A stretch of DNA of 20,817 nucleotides from Rhodocollybia butyracea (taxonomy: Eukaryota; Basidiomycota; Agaricomycetes; Agaricales; Omphalotaceae). Below the pieces are notes generated by a model. The model did not search any database. It was given only the letters and a program-made list of their open reading frames with translations, and was not told the origin of the DNA. Both the position numbers and the translations under genes were made by a program. This document shows, in pieces, positions 1-10,668 of the stretch (positions are counted from its first letter, which is position 1; each line of letters starts with the position of its first letter). The stretch is from the NCBI GenBank assembly GCA_015501585.1, contig JADNRY010000951.1, positions 1-20,817 on the forward strand. Reading direction: 5' to 3'.

Positions 1-40
1 CTTAAGACACTTAACGCTGTACCGTTCGTTGGTTCCGCTT

Positions 41-190
41 TCAAGTGACACCTCGTCATCACACCAATCAATAGATGCAAGCCTGTAAGATGGGCCCCAC
101 ATGCCAGGCCCCCTCCCTGGATTTGAGACTTTCCCTACATTGCGAGTATTTCTGTGAATAATTCCAGTTATTTTGGATAAGGTTAGAGTC
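41..190 (-). repeat. Left copy of an about 150 bp inverted repeat
   Basis: The reverse complement of this stretch matches 2709-2860 at roughly 80-85% by eye. Both carry a shared GC-rich core (TGGGGCCCAT next to GGGGGCCTGGCATG) and the phrase AATACTCGCAATGTAGGGAA. The match starts at GACTCTAACCTT, ends near the TCAAGTGA/TCACTTGA stretch, and stops sharply at both sides. It is therefore a discrete dispersed repeat and not a duplication running through the region. No transposase or reverse transcriptase reading frame is attached. A diverged LTR fragment or a terminal inverted repeat would both fit. Confidence 0.75.
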
Positions 191-1744
191 CACAGGACTT
201 CATGTAAGCTACGTAAAACCGGTACAACAATGTTTCAGCAAATAATTACATCAATTTGCCAAGAGAACTCAGTGCTCAACCTGAGCAGGCTTGAGCTCGC
301 TTATTGTTATTGAACACTGCCCGCCTGCGGTCCCGCCTTTGTCATCGTTAATTGCAGCCCCTGCACAGATCCCGCCGTCTTCGACTCTTCACCTACCCGG
401 GCGCACTAGTTCCATAGTGCCTTCCCGTCCCGCTATTTATCTCCTGGACCGCTCCTCTCACAGTGTTCGCTGCCCATAAACCAAAAATGAGTGTATGCCA
501 GCAGCGTGTCATTGGGTCTATGGAATACAAGTGTTCATCGGGTTTTGCATGCACAGTCCACCCAACTTTCTGTGCCAATTCACATCAATTTATGTTCTAA
601 GTTGACACCATGGACACAGGCAAGCCAAGGAATTCTATGCTCATACATCAGTGCCGGGCTGCGTGGGCGGCAGCACCGAGCAGTAAGTTGGGAGGTACAA
701 CCCCTCAACGGAAGCTACAGTCAAGATTTTACTAGTTTTGAAGGCCTCAGGACAATTGCAGAGTGCTCTAAATAATATTTCTGGAGAGCAACCAGCTGGT
801 GGCACTCTCTATTGAAGTAATGATTAAAAGTGTGCGATGCATTTCGATTCTTCGAAAACGGTCAGTGGGCGCTTAATGAAGACTTCCCGCCACCATCAGT
901 CGGCATGCGCCTAAACCCCCGCCATTGAAGCTTGTAAGGTATTGGGCTCATGTACCGCAGGCGCACTACTTCTACTATGCTTGCTATGCTTTACTCCTAC
1001 TTAATTATGTAGTCACTTTATTTATTACTTTAGTTGCGCTTGCTCTGCACTTCAAAAGGTGATAAAGCTGAACATACTCTAGAACTACTGCTTGGATGCC
1101 AAATAAAACATATCTGAATTATAAAGAAGAAATACAGGACAACTTAACTGCAAATCTGAAATTTTGTAGCCTCTTGCGGCTACATGTATGGATATTGGCC
1201 TTGACATTTATAAAATTGAGTATTTCGGGCACGATTTCTAGTGAAATAATTCACATGTAGAGGATTTAGCTAGCTTCGAGGACTCTTTACAGTGTATCTA
1301 TAATGTGGCATGAGTTTTATATCTACTTAAATTTACAAGGTTGAAAAGTGTAGCGAAGACTGCCATATTTGCAGTGGCAGTTTGTGTTAAAGGTTCGAAC
1401 AGCTGTATCTCAAGCATATGCGAAGCGATGCAATATAACTTATCTACACTAGCTCGTTACACTTAGTAGAAGATAGCTACAATAAAAAAACAACCTAAAA
1501 CTTCTTTAGATTGACCTTGCTCAACGTCGCGAGCATTGAGGTCAAGTATCGGAGCGGCGGGCCGCACTCCGCTGTAAACTCTTCAAGGCATTCTTATGCG
1601 CAAATTCATGCTTTTTACAGAGAGAAAAAGGCAATCGGATATATTCCATGTCTATGTACATAACTATGTGATATGTATCGCAACTTTCAAACGTGGATAT
1701 TCACCAGGCTGCTCTCCTACCAGTCATGTTGTTACCCGCATGTC

Positions 1745-1776
1745 GGTCAATACGAACATCAGTCAATACGAACGTC
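1745..1776. repeat. 16 bp direct repeat, two units
   Basis: Two adjacent 16 bp units share GTCAATACGAAC and differ at two positions. It lies in noncoding sequence. It is too short to assign to any element. Confidence 0.6.
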
Positions 1777-2440
1777 TTTAGCTGAATCTTCCCCTAGCAG
1801 TTTAAAGTGCTCTCCATTCCACAGACGACGACTGTGAGAGAAGGTGCCAGCAAAAAAAAAAGAAAAAAACCAAGGAATGAAGGTAACGAGGTGCGAAAGC
1901 ATAGCGGTAGTGAGTGCAGATAAGATGAACACTTATCAACATTGGAATATGTTTCTTGAGCATCGGGACTACTACCCATTATACTGAACTGGTGGATTAT
2001 AGCATCGGAAGGAGAGATGTTAGTGACGGCGGTGAAGAAGGGCTGGATGTAGAGAGGTGACGGCGCCCGAGGACTGATATTAGGTGACAGAAAGCCTGTT
2101 GTTTTGTTGAGGTTGTCATGCGGGCTTCAGTCAAAATTGCATGGGTGAGGCACTGGAGAAGTCAAAATCCTTTTGCATCGGACTGAGATATGAAAGGACT
2201 TGACGAACATCTGAGATTGCAGATGTCGATGGATTAGTTGGTTTGAAACAAAGAGGAAAGAAAAAAAGAACGTGTTAAATAAAAGAAAGAAATACGCGTA
2301 GCCCGTTCCTTGCATTTCCAGGGCATGAGCACGTAAAAAACCCTCAAAGTCTCTCAGCTAAGCATGCCTCCAAAGACAAATCTCGCTCAGCAGCGGGCGT
2401 TTCGAATTCTCGGTGCATGGGTACTCAAAAGTGTGCGAGT

Positions 2441-2460
2441 GCATGAGGTTGCATGAGGTA
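2441..2460. repeat. 10 bp direct repeat, two units
   Basis: GCATGAGGT is repeated head to tail at 2441-2449 and 2451-2459, with one differing tenth base in each unit. It is probably a slippage product in noncoding sequence. Confidence 0.5.
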
Positions 2461-2588
2461 AAGCCTTTGAATAAAGCATGCTCGGTCTTAAAAAAAGGAT
2501 AGCTCACCATTCTGCAATGTTACATACCTAGAAGTTCCAAAATAACGCCGGGGCGAAAGGCAGGACGATTATCTCGGAGCTCAGCGCT

Positions 2589-2666
2589 TTATTATCAAGT
2601 CAGGGTTATCGGAACTGAGTACTAAGCGCTTAGTACTCAGTTCCGATAACCCTGACTTGATAATAA
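2589..2666. repeat. Perfect 78 bp palindrome
   Basis: The two 39-base arms are exact reverse complements with no spacer. The centre lies between 2627 and 2628 in AAGC/GCTT, and pairing first fails at 2588/2667. Each arm contains GTTATCGG or its complement. The palindrome begins about 70 bp downstream of a TGTTAC motif at 2518-2523 and ends about 40 bp before the right copy of the inverted repeat. As single-stranded DNA or RNA it would form a very stable hairpin. It could be part of an LTR or a foldback element. Confidence 0.95.
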
Positions 2667-2708
2667 TTGCCGGGACTTTATCGCATCAATAATCTATAGA
2701 GACCTATA

Positions 2709-2860
2709 GACTCTAACCTTATAGATAATATTTGGAATTATTCGTGGAAATACTCGCAATGTAGGGAAAGTCAAAGATCCAGGGGAGGGGGCCTGGCATG
2801 TGGGGCCCATCTTACCAGGCTTACACTCATTGATAGGTGTGATGTCGAGGTGTCAAGTGA
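2709..2860 (+). repeat. Right copy of the about 150 bp inverted repeat
   Basis: This is the partner of 41-190 in opposite orientation. A TATAAAAAGG motif follows at about 2871-2880, just past the repeat edge. Together with the TGTTAC motif near 2518 it gives a layout loosely like an LTR promoter region reading rightwards. No retroelement coding sequence follows: the next feature is the end of a gene on the other strand. A solo or truncated LTR is possible but unproven. Confidence 0.7.
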
Positions 2861-2933
2861 GTATGCGAATTATAAAAAGGACATGAAGGTAGATAATAAA
2901 AGATAATGATACAGATAATTTAAGCGCACGTCG

Positions 2934-4170
2934 CTATTTGGACTTTTTCCAACATCGTTCGATAACTTTTGTGGGAAAGGAAAAAAAGTTTAGTTTCGAA
3001 CGAATGCTCGAGCTATCGTCTTTACCGACCACATCCAAATCATACTCCCTACTCGGTGATCCTAAGATCGTAGTCGTCACAGAAAATTCGAGGCTTGATT
3101 GCGAGTCCCATTCACTCTCATCGGATTCACTCTCATCGGGGTCGCTTTCCGATATGATATCCTCTGGCGACTCTATGTGTGGTTCCAGGGATGGTTGGTA
3201 TTTGGCTGGACGTCTACGCTTTAGGGAGTGAGTGTAAGAAGGGCATTTGAAAGTCCTATTGGTCGTGTGACATTTGAGCGCGTATGACCAGGCATTTTCT
3301 GCTAGCTGGACGTAGTGTATCTGTAGAATGCTGGCAATGCAGTCAAGTGCCGGAGCAGACAAGTTCCTTTCGAGAATGTAAAGTCTATCGCCTTGATAGA
3401 TACCCAGATACCGAGCACGATCCCTGCATATCTTATAGAAGTTAACAAGGGCGGACTCCCAGTCGGAACAAGCAGGGTCAGATAAGATAGAGCATTGAAT
3501 GAATGCATAGTATTGGTAGGTCGTATCGGCAGGAAGTAGGACCTACGATATGGTTAATGCATGAGGAGAGAACAAAGATAAGCAGGAAGCATACCTGAGT
3601 GTTTTCTGTTAGCCTGACCCAAGAACAGCCCAGATCATTTTGAGGCCCAAGTACGCCCAGTTCTGAGCGACGGACAAGTCGAGCTTCGAACGTCGTCATA
3701 CTGAGAGTAGTACCACAAATTCTCTCGTTGTCTGCCACGATTTCATCGATACTAGTGCACTTGAACCCTGGCTCAAGCGCATAGCGAACAGTTGAAGGTG
3801 ATATACCTCGTACTGGATAGTTCGGTTTAGCATCGAGGCATCCGTCAACAAAATCATTTCGAGCGTTGTTGTAGCGTAGGATGGTGGCATGCGTCGAAGG
3901 AAGTTTGATTATCTTCTTCTCCATCCTCAAAAAAATGCTGAATTGTATGCCAGCATCGGGTGGGAGGAGAATCTCATGCAAGAAAAAATCAGTTCGCGCT
4001 GGCGATGCGGCATGGACTGCAGCACACACCTGTAGTGTTTTTGTACATTGGAACCACCGCCAACCAAGGCGGTCGGGTTTACCAACTTTACCGACAGACA
4101 GCTTTAGAGCAGGTGTACGTAGAATGACCTTGTCTTCATGTAATCGTACTCGGGCATCTTGAAGAGCCAT
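2934..4170 (-). CDS. Orphan protein with acidic Ser-rich C-terminal region, 394 aa, two exons
   Basis: Exon 1 is 4170-3595 (192 codons) and exon 2 is 3542-2934 (202 codons plus TAG). They are joined in frame by a 52 nt GT-AG intron (donor GTATGC, acceptor CGTAG). The chosen ATG has a good context (A at -3, G at +4); the open frame continues upstream only to a TTG codon. I do not recognise the family. The first 300 or so residues are mixed, cysteine- and aromatic-containing and soluble-looking, without an obvious signal peptide or membrane span. A basic KRRR patch follows, then a stretch dominated by Glu, Asp and Ser. Part of that acidic stretch is encoded by a 15 bp direct repeat (3111-3140). 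The frame is uninterrupted, which favours a real gene. A lineage-restricted agaricomycete protein is the most that can be said. Confidence 0.65.
3111..3140. repeat. 15 bp in-frame coding repeat
   Basis: Two adjacent 15 bp units differ only at the last base. On the minus strand they encode a repeated five-residue Asp/Glu/Ser unit within the acidic tail of the orphan gene. The length is a multiple of three, so expansion keeps the frame. Confidence 0.8.
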
Positions 4171-4912
4171 TGTAGTGTAGCTGATCCCGAGCGTTTTTAA
4201 ACGTCTGGCCAACTGTACTGGACGATGCTTTTGATCTATCCGATGAGCGACATTGGCGTGGAGGACCGGGTTTTAAAGACAATCCAAGCTCCGGGTTTTC
4301 CGCTCTAGGAGTTTCTGGAAGAAGAGCAACAGAGAACAGGGCCTAATCGGGTGTAAGTGACACTAATAAATCATTTGATGCCGAATAAGAACGTAGGTTG
4401 AAAATGCACCTCTTCGCCGTTCTCTATTCTGCTGTCTGGGTGGAGATTACAAGGATAGTCTTTCAAGGAGCAGCTTGGATTCATGACAGTAGATTGGTGG
4501 GTCCAACGTCACTTGAAAGGCCGTGGAAGGATTGAGATTAAAGATGGAAGGAGCATAAAATCTTGGGGCTTGGGGCTTCAGAGAAGTTATACATTACTTA
4601 TAAGGGGACCTATGGAAAGAATATAAAGAGAATTTGAGTGTCGCTTACCGGAGCTCAGCCATTGTTCGACTAAATTGACAGTTGCCATTCCACTTGCTTT
4701 CATTTCCTTTTGGGAGCATGGCGTGCATAGAATCGGGCCCGGGACGCTGGGTTCGTGCAACCCAGCAACCCGAGCTTGAGCAATGGACATGTTGGTGTCG
4801 TTGGTGGTGAAGAAGATTTTGCTTCCGCAAATCACTGATGACAATACATTTTATCTTCCCCAGTCTACAGAAATAACAATCTATACCAAACACTAGCTAT
4901 GTACCCTTAAGC
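4171..4912. other. Intergenic gap between two minus-strand genes
   Basis: This holds the 3' flank of thioredoxin reductase and the upstream region of the orphan gene. No conserved domain is visible. One minus-strand open stretch (about 4587-4793) is listed separately as a weak candidate. I see no clear TATA box for the orphan gene. Confidence 0.5.
4587..4793 (-). CDS. Possible small ORF, doubtful
   Basis: An ATG near 4793 opens a frame encoding MSIAQARVAGLHEPSVPG and then a Cys-Thr-Pro-Cys segment, closing at 4587. A GT...AG stretch of 39 nt (about 4635-4597) could be removed without changing the frame. No family is recognised and there is no room upstream for another exon before the end of thioredoxin reductase. 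It may be a gene remnant or a chance frame in the 3' flank. Confidence 0.15.
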   Translation of the reverse strand, partial: NMSIAQARVAGLHEPSVPGPILCTPCSQKEMKASGMATVNLVEQWLSSGKRHSNSLYILSIGPLISNV

Positions 4913-6231
<1,319 letters not shown>

Positions 6232-6435
6232 CTTGGAAGTAGATGTAGAATAAGATCTAGAGTTATCCGATGAGAGTATAGCTCCAGCAGAGGATAGGTA
6301 TGTAGCCTGGCGAAAGAAGATACTGGAGCTGAAAAGCCTGTGGGACCACGTCGTGGCAAAAACGGAGGGTGGAATGGTGAAGGACGGAAGTCGAACGGAG
6401 AAATTTAAAATTAAAATACTCGTCTCTAAATTCAC
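6232..6435 (-). other. In-frame, AUG-less mitochondrial-presequence-like extension of thioredoxin reductase
   Basis: Upstream of the annotated ATG the same frame is open to a TAG near 6510, with no ATG after that stop. The last 41 codons (6354-6232) encode a segment rich in Ser, Thr, Arg and hydrophobic residues with one acidic residue. It contains HRLFSSSIFFRQ and ends in SRSYSTSTSK. The Arg-Ser-Tyr followed by Ser matches the R-3 type cleavage site used by mitochondrial processing peptidase. Two consecutive ACG codons preceded by GCC (6354-6349) are plausible near-cognate starts, and a GTG lies at 6435. Fungi are known to make mitochondrial isoforms of some enzymes from non-AUG starts. An unseen upstream exon, or a base missing from the assembly, are alternatives. 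Confidence 0.4.
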
Positions 6436-6830
6436 GTGCAGATTTGCAATCAGGTCGCGATCACATGAAAGATTACTCAGAAGCCGGTTGTAACTTGTTG
6501 AAGTTGTAAGCTATACTACGCTGACCGATCCAAACAAATGAGCAACATCGCCGCTCATCATGTTTAAATTTGCTTGAATCTTCCTAGTCTGACCTGGCCT
6601 CAGGGCTCAAACTCTTCTCGCTCGGATACGAATAGGCTTTAGACGCATGTAGAGATCGCGCGAACCCTTCCTAGACTATCAGAAAGAGTTCAAATCAAGC
6701 CAAACAGAACAGTTGGCTAGCTAGTTTCAAAGCCACTACCGGGAACAAGCAGCAAACTATACCGGAACTGTCTCGAGGAATAACATATGTATACATATAC
6801 ACACTGCAGGACAGCTCCACATGTTAGTTG
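6436..6830. other. Intergenic gap between Aurora kinase and thioredoxin reductase
   Basis: This holds the 3' flank of the Aurora gene and the distal upstream region of thioredoxin reductase, both on the minus strand. An ATGATG at about 6561 opens a short frame in phase with thioredoxin reductase, but a TAG closes it after 17 codons. Near 6785 there is an AT-rich dyad (CATATGTATACATATAC). No gene was found. Confidence 0.5.
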
Positions 6831-8242
6831 TCAGTAAGTTTCACTCCCTCTGTTGCAGTCCATAGGTCTGTATTTCATTATCCACGGATGGCGGAGGACT
6901 TCAGTCAGTGCTATTCGTTCCTGAGGTTCATGCTGAAGAAGCTGGAGACGAATTTAGCGATCAAACACCAGCAACTTCAAGCAGCTTACCCGCGCAATAA
7001 GGTCCTTCACCTCTGCGGACATTCCAGGTGGAAACCGTAGGTCAACTCTCATAATCCTTCGATACGTATCTGATTAGAAGTGAGCGTGTTTATCAAAGCT
7101 TAAAGGCAAAGAAACTCACTATTAACGCTCTTCCGATCCTCAAACGGCGGCTTCCCAATCAGGAATTCATATGTTAATACACCGAGAGCCCAGTTGTCCA
7201 CCCGTTCACTATGCTCCTTTCCCTCGACCATTTCAGGGGGAAGATAATCCAGGGTTCCACACATTGTTCGCCTTCGTTGCGAAGGCGCATGCACTGACCA
7301 GCCAAAGTCTGCAATCTTCAGCTCCCCGTTTAACCCAAGAAGAAGATTCTCGGGTTTGATGTCTCGATGAATGACGTGCTTCGAATGCAGGTAGGCTAAA
7401 GCGTCGGCCATTTGGTCTATGTACCTCGAACTGCGCTTCTCCGAAAAGCAGCCGTACTTAGAGAGTTGCCTGTACAGCTCGCCCTTGCCAGCAAACTCCA
7501 ACATCAAGAAGATCCGCTTCTCGTCGTGAAAGTAGCCGTACATTCGCAGGACGTTCGGGTGGCGTCTACGGAAAAGGTAGATTAGAAAAGGACGGAAGAA
7601 AACAAGATATTGCGGCATACAGATTTTGTTGAATCTCGATTTCGCGCCGGACTTGCTTCTCTACCTTTCCCGCCACAATTTCAGATTTGTAGAGCGTTTT
7701 GAGAGCGAGGATATATTTAGGTTCTGTTTTTGTCCGAACCATGTACACGCGTCCGAATTTACCTTTACCTAGAGGCCTACCAATATCAAACTCATGCAGG
7801 GACCATTCACGAGTGGGATAGCTGCTAAGAAAAGATCACTCAGAAGACGCTGATCATCTAAAGCTGGATTAAACTCACGGAGCGTTACTAGAATCCAACG
7901 CCAATTCCTGAGCAGCCTCTGCAGAAATTTTCTCGCATCTCTTTTCGTTGTCTAGCTCTAATCCTCCGTCGTAGTGTCCGATGTCAACTGCTTGGTTAAC
8001 AGATGTAGTTCCCATATGTGGCTGTGGTTTTGCCTTCGGCGCTGCAGATTTCGCTGATTTCATTATATTCTGCCCCGGCACATAGCTTGGATTCGGGCAG
8101 CATATTTGGTTAGAAGTTTGGCAACATTCGTTTGGCTAGGCTGTTTCGAATGGAATGGAGGTCTCGCAGAAGTAGGTTTGTTGGATATATCCAGAGACTG
8201 GATTTGACGGGTGATCTCTCTAACAGAGCCCACAGTAGCCAT
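6831..8242 (-). CDS. IPL1: Aurora (Ipl1-type) Ser/Thr protein kinase, about 401 aa, one frame break
   Basis: This is the chromosomal-passenger kinase that corrects kinetochore-microtubule attachment. Exons: 8242-7879, 7824-7621, 7565-7120, 7069-6990, 6941-6831; introns 48-55 nt GT-AG. In numbering that allows one extra base, visible motifs are the Gly loop GKGKFG (141-146), catalytic Lys164, HRDIKPEN (from 256), DFG (276-278) and the activation-loop RRRTMCGT with the expected phosphorylated Thr290. The last exon ends the C-lobe with a HPWI motif. The N-terminal 120 residues are low-complexity, as in other Auroras. Within exon 1 the frame breaks at the GGG of 8095-8097: one more G/C joins KLLTKYAA to the following segment and gives the phase-2 exon end that the next intron needs. 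The alternative, a 56 nt intron 8125-8070 with a poor donor (GTTGCC), would remove that Lys/Leu-rich segment. I favour a missing base. Confidence 0.93.
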
Positions 8243-8461
8243 TAAGGAAGATACAGAAGCCCAGAGGACTGGTATTAGGAGAAGAGAGAATAATAACCTG
8301 GCTGTAGTTTGCGAAGACTTTGCTCGCTGAATAAAGCCACATGTGACCGTGAATTCATTCGACGGAAGCTTCCGGCTTGTTCTACAGCTCGGATCGTGCG
8401 GCCCGTAGGTTTCTTCTTCTTTGAGCATGGTCCGATAACTGGATCTTCGTCTTCTCCCAAG
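8243..8461. promoter_or_regulatory. Divergent 219 bp region between Aurora kinase and the dioxygenase
   Basis: The two start codons face away from each other, so both core promoters and both 5' untranslated regions must fit in this interval or overlap the opposite gene. No consensus TATA box is obvious. The sense strand for each gene has open frames here, but they do not splice into either protein. The role is inferred from layout only. Confidence 0.5.
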
Positions 8462-10059
8462 ATGTTTATTCCAAGAGTTGATAGCACTTTTGAAGAGATA
8501 CCTGTAATGTAAATTAACTCTCTATGTCTGCTTCCGACGCTGAACTAACTTGAACCGATTTCCAGCGATTTTACAGATTTATCAAGCTCAGATACTGCAC
8601 GAAGAATAGCTCTCGCAGAAAAAATTCGAGACGCCTGTGTGAATGGTGGGTATACAACGAAATCATCGGTGTTTTTCCGCTCAAACATCTTGATATAAAG
8701 TCGGCTTCTTTTATAGCAAGTTTTATTTTCTCCGGCTACCTAGTTGGAAATCAAATAATTCTATTCGCGCTTTGCAGTGATGAACCATGGTGTTCCAGAA
8801 GACGTTATAGCAAATGCAGTGGAAGCGGGGAAGAATTTTTTCTCGCTACCCACGTCATCTAAGACGGATGTGCGTTCTCTCCCTCCCTTATCTACCCTCC
8901 CCGAATTTCCCGCGTTCTGAACGTCTCTGACATGTTTTAATGATAATCCTTCAGCTTGACATACACAAGTCGACCAATTTCAAGGGCTACACTGCACTAC
9001 TCGGTGAGAATACCGATCCAACCGGCAGGGGAGACCTCCATGAAGGATTCGATATTGGATGGGAAGACGCGTCGGGAAGCACTAACCAGAATCCATCACG
9101 CGATGACGGTGAAATGTCAGGAACCAATGTATGGCCTGACTTGCCTGGATTCAAAGAGCCAATACTTTCTTACTAGTAGGTTTTCAGCTGATGCTCCGAT
9201 CCCGTTCTTAAATTACTTATTTGCAGTCATTCGGTGGTTGAACTCGGCCTAAAATTATTTCCATTGTTCGCACTAGCTTTGGATCTACCAGAGAATTTCT
9301 TCGAGAACAAGGTACTTTTCTTATTCTTCGATCAAAATCTGGCCTAATGGACTGAACAGACCACCAAACCGGCGGCCATCATGCGAATTCTTCACTACCC
9401 TCCTCAATCCCCAAGAGCGTTTGATCACGATGACAGCGTCATCGGAATCGGAGCCCATACTGAGTAAGTGTTTCCTGGACTAGCGTCAAGTTTGGGATGC
9501 CTGACAATCGTTCCAGTTATGAAGTAAGTAACAAGCCGATAATTGTCTTCTCAAATCAACCTGCATCCATTTACTGTAGTGCTTCACGATCCTCTGGCAA
9601 GATAATGTGTCCGCTTTACAAGTACAAAATACGGGGGGAAATGGATCGATGCCGTTCCTATTCCTGGTACTTTCGTGTTGAATATTGGCGACCAGTTAGC
9701 AAGGTGGACTAGTAGGTTTTTTGCTCCATTGAGCCACTGGTCACTGACCGTTACTGACCTGGCTGGATTAATCTATCAGATGATATTTTTAAATCAACTG
9801 TTCATCGAGCTATAAACAAATCTGGCCAGGAACGGTATTCAATGCCTCTCTTTTACGGGGTTGACTACAATGTACCTTTGGAGGTTCGGACTTGTGGCTT
9901 CTCAATGCTGTTTTTCCGCTTTTTTTAAATATTCTCATTTATCAGCCGATACCATCCTGTGTGTCCTCAGTGATGCCAGCAAAATACGAAGTAATAACTG
10001 CTGGGGAATACGTCAAACGGCGCCTGGAAGAAACATACGCCCACTCTGTTGAAAAATGA
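8462..10059 (+). CDS. Fe(II)/2-oxoglutarate dioxygenase, isopenicillin N synthase-like, about 333 aa, one frame break
   Basis: This is a cytosolic oxidase of the non-haem dioxygenase superfamily (DIOX_N plus 2OG-FeII_Oxy domains); the substrate cannot be told from sequence. Exons: 8462-8508, 8566-8645, 8701-8715, 8778-8869, 8955-9175, 9227-9311, 9360-9463, 9517-9523, 9580-9711, 9780-9883, 9946-10059. The N-terminus has the family's EIPVIDF and GFFYMMNHGVPEDV. Iron ligands are His213 and Asp215 (AHTDYE) and distal His270 (STVHRAI). Arg280 and Ser282 (RYS) would bind the 2-oxoglutarate carboxylate. Exons 3 and 8 are only 15 and 7 nt. Intron 3 appears to use a GC-AG donor (GCAAGT at 8716). In exon 9 the frame breaks at the six-G run 9633-9638: a seventh G gives NTGGKWIDAVPIPG and the phase expected at the next intron. 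A true pseudogene or an unrelated oxidase substrate class cannot be excluded. Confidence 0.92.
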
Positions 10060-10653
10060 TACATACGCCTTTCCGCAATGCGGATTTTGCGAATATCGTT
10101 TTGGCATGCCCCATCCCACCCCACTGGTGCATTCACTACTGATTGTCATCAGATACCGAAAATGTCATCAATGTGTTTTTCCTCATCCAGAGCGTTCAGA
10201 AGTCTTAGTTACACAGCTAGGGCGACGATTGCCTGAGTCTTTGATTCTGCTGCTTTGATACCTATAGCCCAATTAGCTTGGTCCAGGGCTTGACCAGAAT
10301 GTGTGGGGACGGAGGGCTTGTAACCAATGGTGGCGTCGAACCGTTGTGCAAGTCAAACGTTTGCAATTTTGAAAAATCGAGCTATGAAGGACTCTAGATT
10401 AGAGTTGAGTTACCGGTCCGGGTGAGTGTGTATAGAGGATGGTGAATGTTTAGCCGGAATCGCAGAAGTCTCCGTACTCTTCGCTATCCTTACATCCGTG
10501 CAATGGTGCTCATTGTGCGCATAACTTGAGGATTAATATAAGTAAGGATCCCCGAGATCATTCAATACATGAATGATAAGTTGACAATGACTAGGCCTTA
10601 AGGAGTATCGCAACAAAATAATTCCGCTTGATTGTGGGCAGTGAGTTGCGGTG

Positions 10654-10668
10654 CACCGGTCCGGCGTA
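10654..10668 (+). repeat. CACCGGTCCGGCGTA, also present inverted at 20183-20197
   Basis: The same 15-mer occurs here and, reverse-complemented, at 20183-20197. Its ten-base core ACCGGTCCGG occurs a third time at 10412-10421. All three are in intergenic DNA. The similarity fades quickly outside the 15 bases. It may be a transcription-factor site or the conserved core of a decayed repeat. Confidence 0.45.

Larger units (their letters stand above)
191..2588. other. Gene-free interval between the two repeat copies
   Basis: Nothing here resembles a conserved protein. The open frames are all under 100 codons, without splice-linked partners or recognisable domains. The stretch is AT-rich, with A-runs near 1850 and 2255 and two very short tandem duplications (1745-1776 and 2441-2460). 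Its position between inverted copies of one repeat suggests decayed mobile-element sequence, but no transposase, reverse transcriptase, integrase or gag motif was seen. This is an inference from position only. Confidence 0.5.

Noticed and set aside
1381..1410. GGTTCGAAC motif as a tRNA T-arm
   Set aside because: No acceptor stem, anticodon arm or D-arm can be drawn around it. No other tRNA was seen in the window.
2518..2933. Complete LTR retrotransposon
   Set aside because: TG-type start, palindrome and TATA-like motifs hint at an LTR, but there is no second direct LTR, primer-binding site, gag or pol sequence in the window.
8070..8125. A 56 nt intron in the Aurora N-terminus
   Set aside because: It is phase-compatible, but the donor (GTTGCC) is poor and it would remove a segment that looks like normal Aurora N-terminal sequence. 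A missing base in the adjacent GGG fits better and matches the other breaks.
8275..8700. A minus-strand two-exon frame (starting MFERKNTDDF near 8690) that could extend Aurora or form its own gene
   Set aside because: It is antisense to the first exons of the dioxygenase, which carry recognisable family motifs (EIPVIDF, GFFY), and it does not join Aurora in any compatible phase.
8462..10059. Dioxygenase as a pseudogene
   Set aside because: There is one frame break in a six-G run. All splice sites, ligands and the rest of the sequence look intact, and neighbouring essential genes show the same kind of break.
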